Shown: in pieces, positions 61,301 to 64,000 of the stretch
How positions within the stretch are numbered: the stretch's first letter is position 1
How the letters are laid out: every line of letters starts with the position of its first letter
DNA from: Dipetalonema caudispina
Lineage: Eukaryota > Nematoda > Chromadorea > Rhabditida > Onchocercidae
Assembly: GCA_013365325.1 (NCBI GenBank)
Contig: JABVXV010000272.1
Coordinates: 22,849 to 86,848, forward strand
Direction: 5' to 3'
DNA length: 64,000 nucleotides
Made by a program: the position numbers and the translations under genes
The notes under the pieces: model-generated
What the model was told of the DNA's origin: nothing
The model's database searches: none
The model's input: the letters and a program-made list of their open reading frames with translations, nothing else

Positions 61301-64000
61301 ACAAAAACATGGAGAGAAGAAATGTTTACTAATCTTCGGGAAACATTCAGATCTTTACTGGTTTCCAAGTAAAATCTTAGAAATATTTCTGTCCCAAAAG
61401 CGCCTTCATAATCGTCTCAAGTATGAAAGATTACTGCTTATTCTTCTATGCTTTTCATTTGCAAATTTCGATGATAAGTGATTATTTGTTCTAAACAGAA
61501 TGAAGCCAATTTCTTCTGATCCAGAAAATCGATATGAATAAAAAGGAATGATCAGCATTTTGTTAACATTAAGCAGCTGCTCGTGAAAAAATGATGACTT
61601 ATAGTTGATGAGATCTTTATAACCAACCCGTTGCATCTATTTCTTTCGCATCGTTTTCTCTAAAACGATCCTGAAATATAATTAATTTTCTTCGTACACA
61701 GTTTATTTCCTACAATCTTCACAAGTTTCCCGTCTCATTCAAGTTTTAACGACTATTTTAATTATTAGTAGTTATTCATATGCTAATGACTGTTTGATTA
61801 CACCTATTGTTAAATACTTGATGGATAATTATTTAATGGAAATAATCAAACGCTGTTAGAGCTAAAATTTCATTTAACTAATTTTATAAAAGTTATAAGT
61901 AAAAAGTATAAAGTTAAACTAAATTGTTCTTTTAGCTAAGGCAATATAAATCAAACAAATCATTGCGTGACAAAAAATTTTTCACATCCAAAAATTCTCC
62001 ACATTTGCCTTTTATATTCTTTACTTAAAATTTATTTAGGTTAAATTTACTCATTCAAGAATTAAAATGCTGTCGTAACTCTTCATTTAATAATATCATT
62101 ATTTACATAGTTGACAAAAGGTTACAATTTCTGTGGAAATTTAGAGGACTAAACAATTGAAGAGAAGATGTAATGCGAAAGTGATAAAGCTATGGGAGGA
62201 AGATGAGAAAGAAAAGGATGCTATTCGACAGGGTGCATAAACACTTCCCGGGATGAAGCAGCTTAAGTATAATACATTAGTATCATCACTCACATTTCAA
62301 CAAATCATTCGTGAATTTCATTTGGCTTACGAAATAGGTAATCAATAACAAATATTATAGGAACAATCATTGTCCAATGTCCAATACATATTGGTCTGAT
62401 ATAGCATTGCAAGACTTTGTATTATATATCAATCTTTCCTTATCCTTAGCATAACTTGCACTTTTCATTAGTTCATGGTTTTTTCATTTTTTTTTGCTGT
62501 AATTTGTAATTTACATGCCACTAATATTTGTCATTCGGTCACATTTTTCCAAGATTTTCATATTTGTTCATTTCATTACTTTACTGTTAAGTAACGATTT
62601 TCATATACTATCCATGTGATCATTTGTTTTTTAAACTTATCTTTCGTCTAAATAGACGTATTATTATTATTATTTTCATTGCCGGGCTTTTGTTTTTGTT
62701 ATTTAATTAGGAATTCCTTGCCATTGGGCCATTTCATCTCATCTTCAACAGTCTACTTCACTGCTATTAGTAAATGTAGCTAATCAATATCGTTGCAAAG
62801 ATGTAATGTTGTGCAATCTAAATTTCTTGTTTTTCGATCCACTTCCTTTAGCACATTTTGCGTAAAGTTAGCACTATCAAATCACTCTTTGTAACATGCA
62901 ACTTGAGCATTATTTCTACGTAATTTACACCCATTTTTCCCCTCTTTTTACCTTTTTCGCAATTATTTACTCTTTTCCTACTACATTGCCATCTGCATAT
63001 GCATCATTAACCTGAAAGAATACCTGCATTCATCTCTTACATAATGTTCCCTTCCGCTTTCTCTCGCATATCATGTTTAATTAGCGCTATTGCACATTTC
63101 CTTAGTTCAAACACCATCCCACTGCTAAATGTAATATCCGAATTTGCTTTTACGATTTTTTCATATAATTTCAAAGTCTTCACTTAGAGCAGGTAATTGC
63201 TTTTACTTTCAGATCTAACGATTTCTTATCTGCAATGAGACTTTTTTCTTCAATATTTTCGTAGGGGACATTGTTCCAATTATAAATAACAAAAATGGGT
63301 ATGATATTGGTATTTCCGAGTTCAATACCATTAGCCGTTAGATTGCTTCTCAAATAAATTCAACTGATATCACTAAAGATCACGAAAAGTTGCAGTTTTA
63401 GTGGATCTGTATTTGTAGTAGGATTTCATACATTTTTTTCGATCTCATACTGTAAACAAGTTTAGCTTTACCCTTGTATAATTTTTCATTATCGTTTTGT
63501 TAAATGATAGTTGATTTTCGGTCTCCCCATGGTATACTGATAATTTCCATTTTGTTCTTCTGCCAACAAGCCTTCGAAATAAGATAAGATAATCCGATAT
63601 TATACTGACAATATTCTTCTCAACATTTTAAATATCTGACTTATATCGAGAATTTTGCCTTCACAAACAAACAAAAATATGAAAAAAAAAAAAAAAAAAA
63701 CTTCCACTTATCATTCATTCGTCTGTAATGGCTATATATAATATGGTGTCAAATTTGCTGTGATTTCAAACCCATTCCTCATTACATGAATCTAATTGCG
63801 CTTTTATTTTATAGTTTAAGTTTATCTCAATGGTCTCACCAAAATAGTCTTTTTTATTTTAGCACACTTTGTATTCACGGTTCAAAGTTTTGTTATATCA
63901 CTGTCAGTTATTTTGAACGTTAGCTTCGATCCATCATAAGTTCCACAGCTCATACTTCTCGATTCTTTTTGTCACGGTAATCATTACTTCACCATCTCCG
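58340..64000. other. Right-hand end, no supportable gene
   Basis: A+T-rich sequence with short open frames only. One possible terminal exon is noted at 62145-62240 on plus (31 codons, RTKQLKRRCNAKVIKLWEED and onward, after an AATTTAG acceptor). No other structure beyond a CATG-type repeat and poly-A runs was seen. Confidence 0.45.
60732..60767. repeat. Near-palindromic CATG/CATA repeat
   Basis: ACATGCATGCATGCATACAT followed by ACATGCATGCATGTA, almost its own reverse complement, so it can form a hairpin or cruciform. Confidence 0.9.

Overview
The window looks like nuclear DNA of a nematode, probably a parasitic one. It is strongly A+T-rich, its genes are cut into many short exons by GT-AG introns, and several start codons sit a few bases after a splice acceptor with no upstream coding exon, as expected for spliced-leader trans-splicing. 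The SoxD gene matches the nematode egl-13 type. A filarial or spirurid host is my guess from composition only. No rRNA, convincing tRNA, CRISPR array or intact transposon was seen.

Left part (1-26 kb): after the last two exons of an unidentified gene (to 252) come two plus-strand genes for secreted proteins with DM13 domains. The first (431-5573, 15 exons, 755 codons) carries two divergent DM13 domains. The second (20601-25956, 12 exons, 542 codons) is a Skeletor-like protein with two DM13 domains and the conserved Skeletor C-terminal region, but no room for the DOMON domain. I rebuilt both models exon by exon; every junction keeps phase. The DM13 units share intron phases, which suggests that domains and genes arose by duplication. 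The 15 kb between them holds a very long ATT microsatellite and otherwise little that is coding.

Middle (28-36.4 kb): a complete 10-exon SoxD-class HMG-box gene on the minus strand (610 codons), convergent with the Skeletor-like gene. It has a glutamine-rich coil before the HMG box.

Right part (36.4-64 kb): mostly non-coding, rich in poly-A/T runs, microsatellites and polypurine tracts, with scattered G+C-richer islets. Two incomplete multi-exon candidates are supported by phase-matched splice sites: a plus-strand secreted, cysteine-containing protein starting at 45817, and a minus-strand C-terminal coding block at 55825-58321. A reading frame with two internal stops near 39.6-39.9 kb looks like a gene relic. 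None of these could be assigned to a family.

The strongest biology is the pair of DM13 proteins, presumably extracellular or membrane-attached redox or matrix proteins by family analogy, next to a SoxD developmental regulator. Nothing in the sequence links the two functionally.
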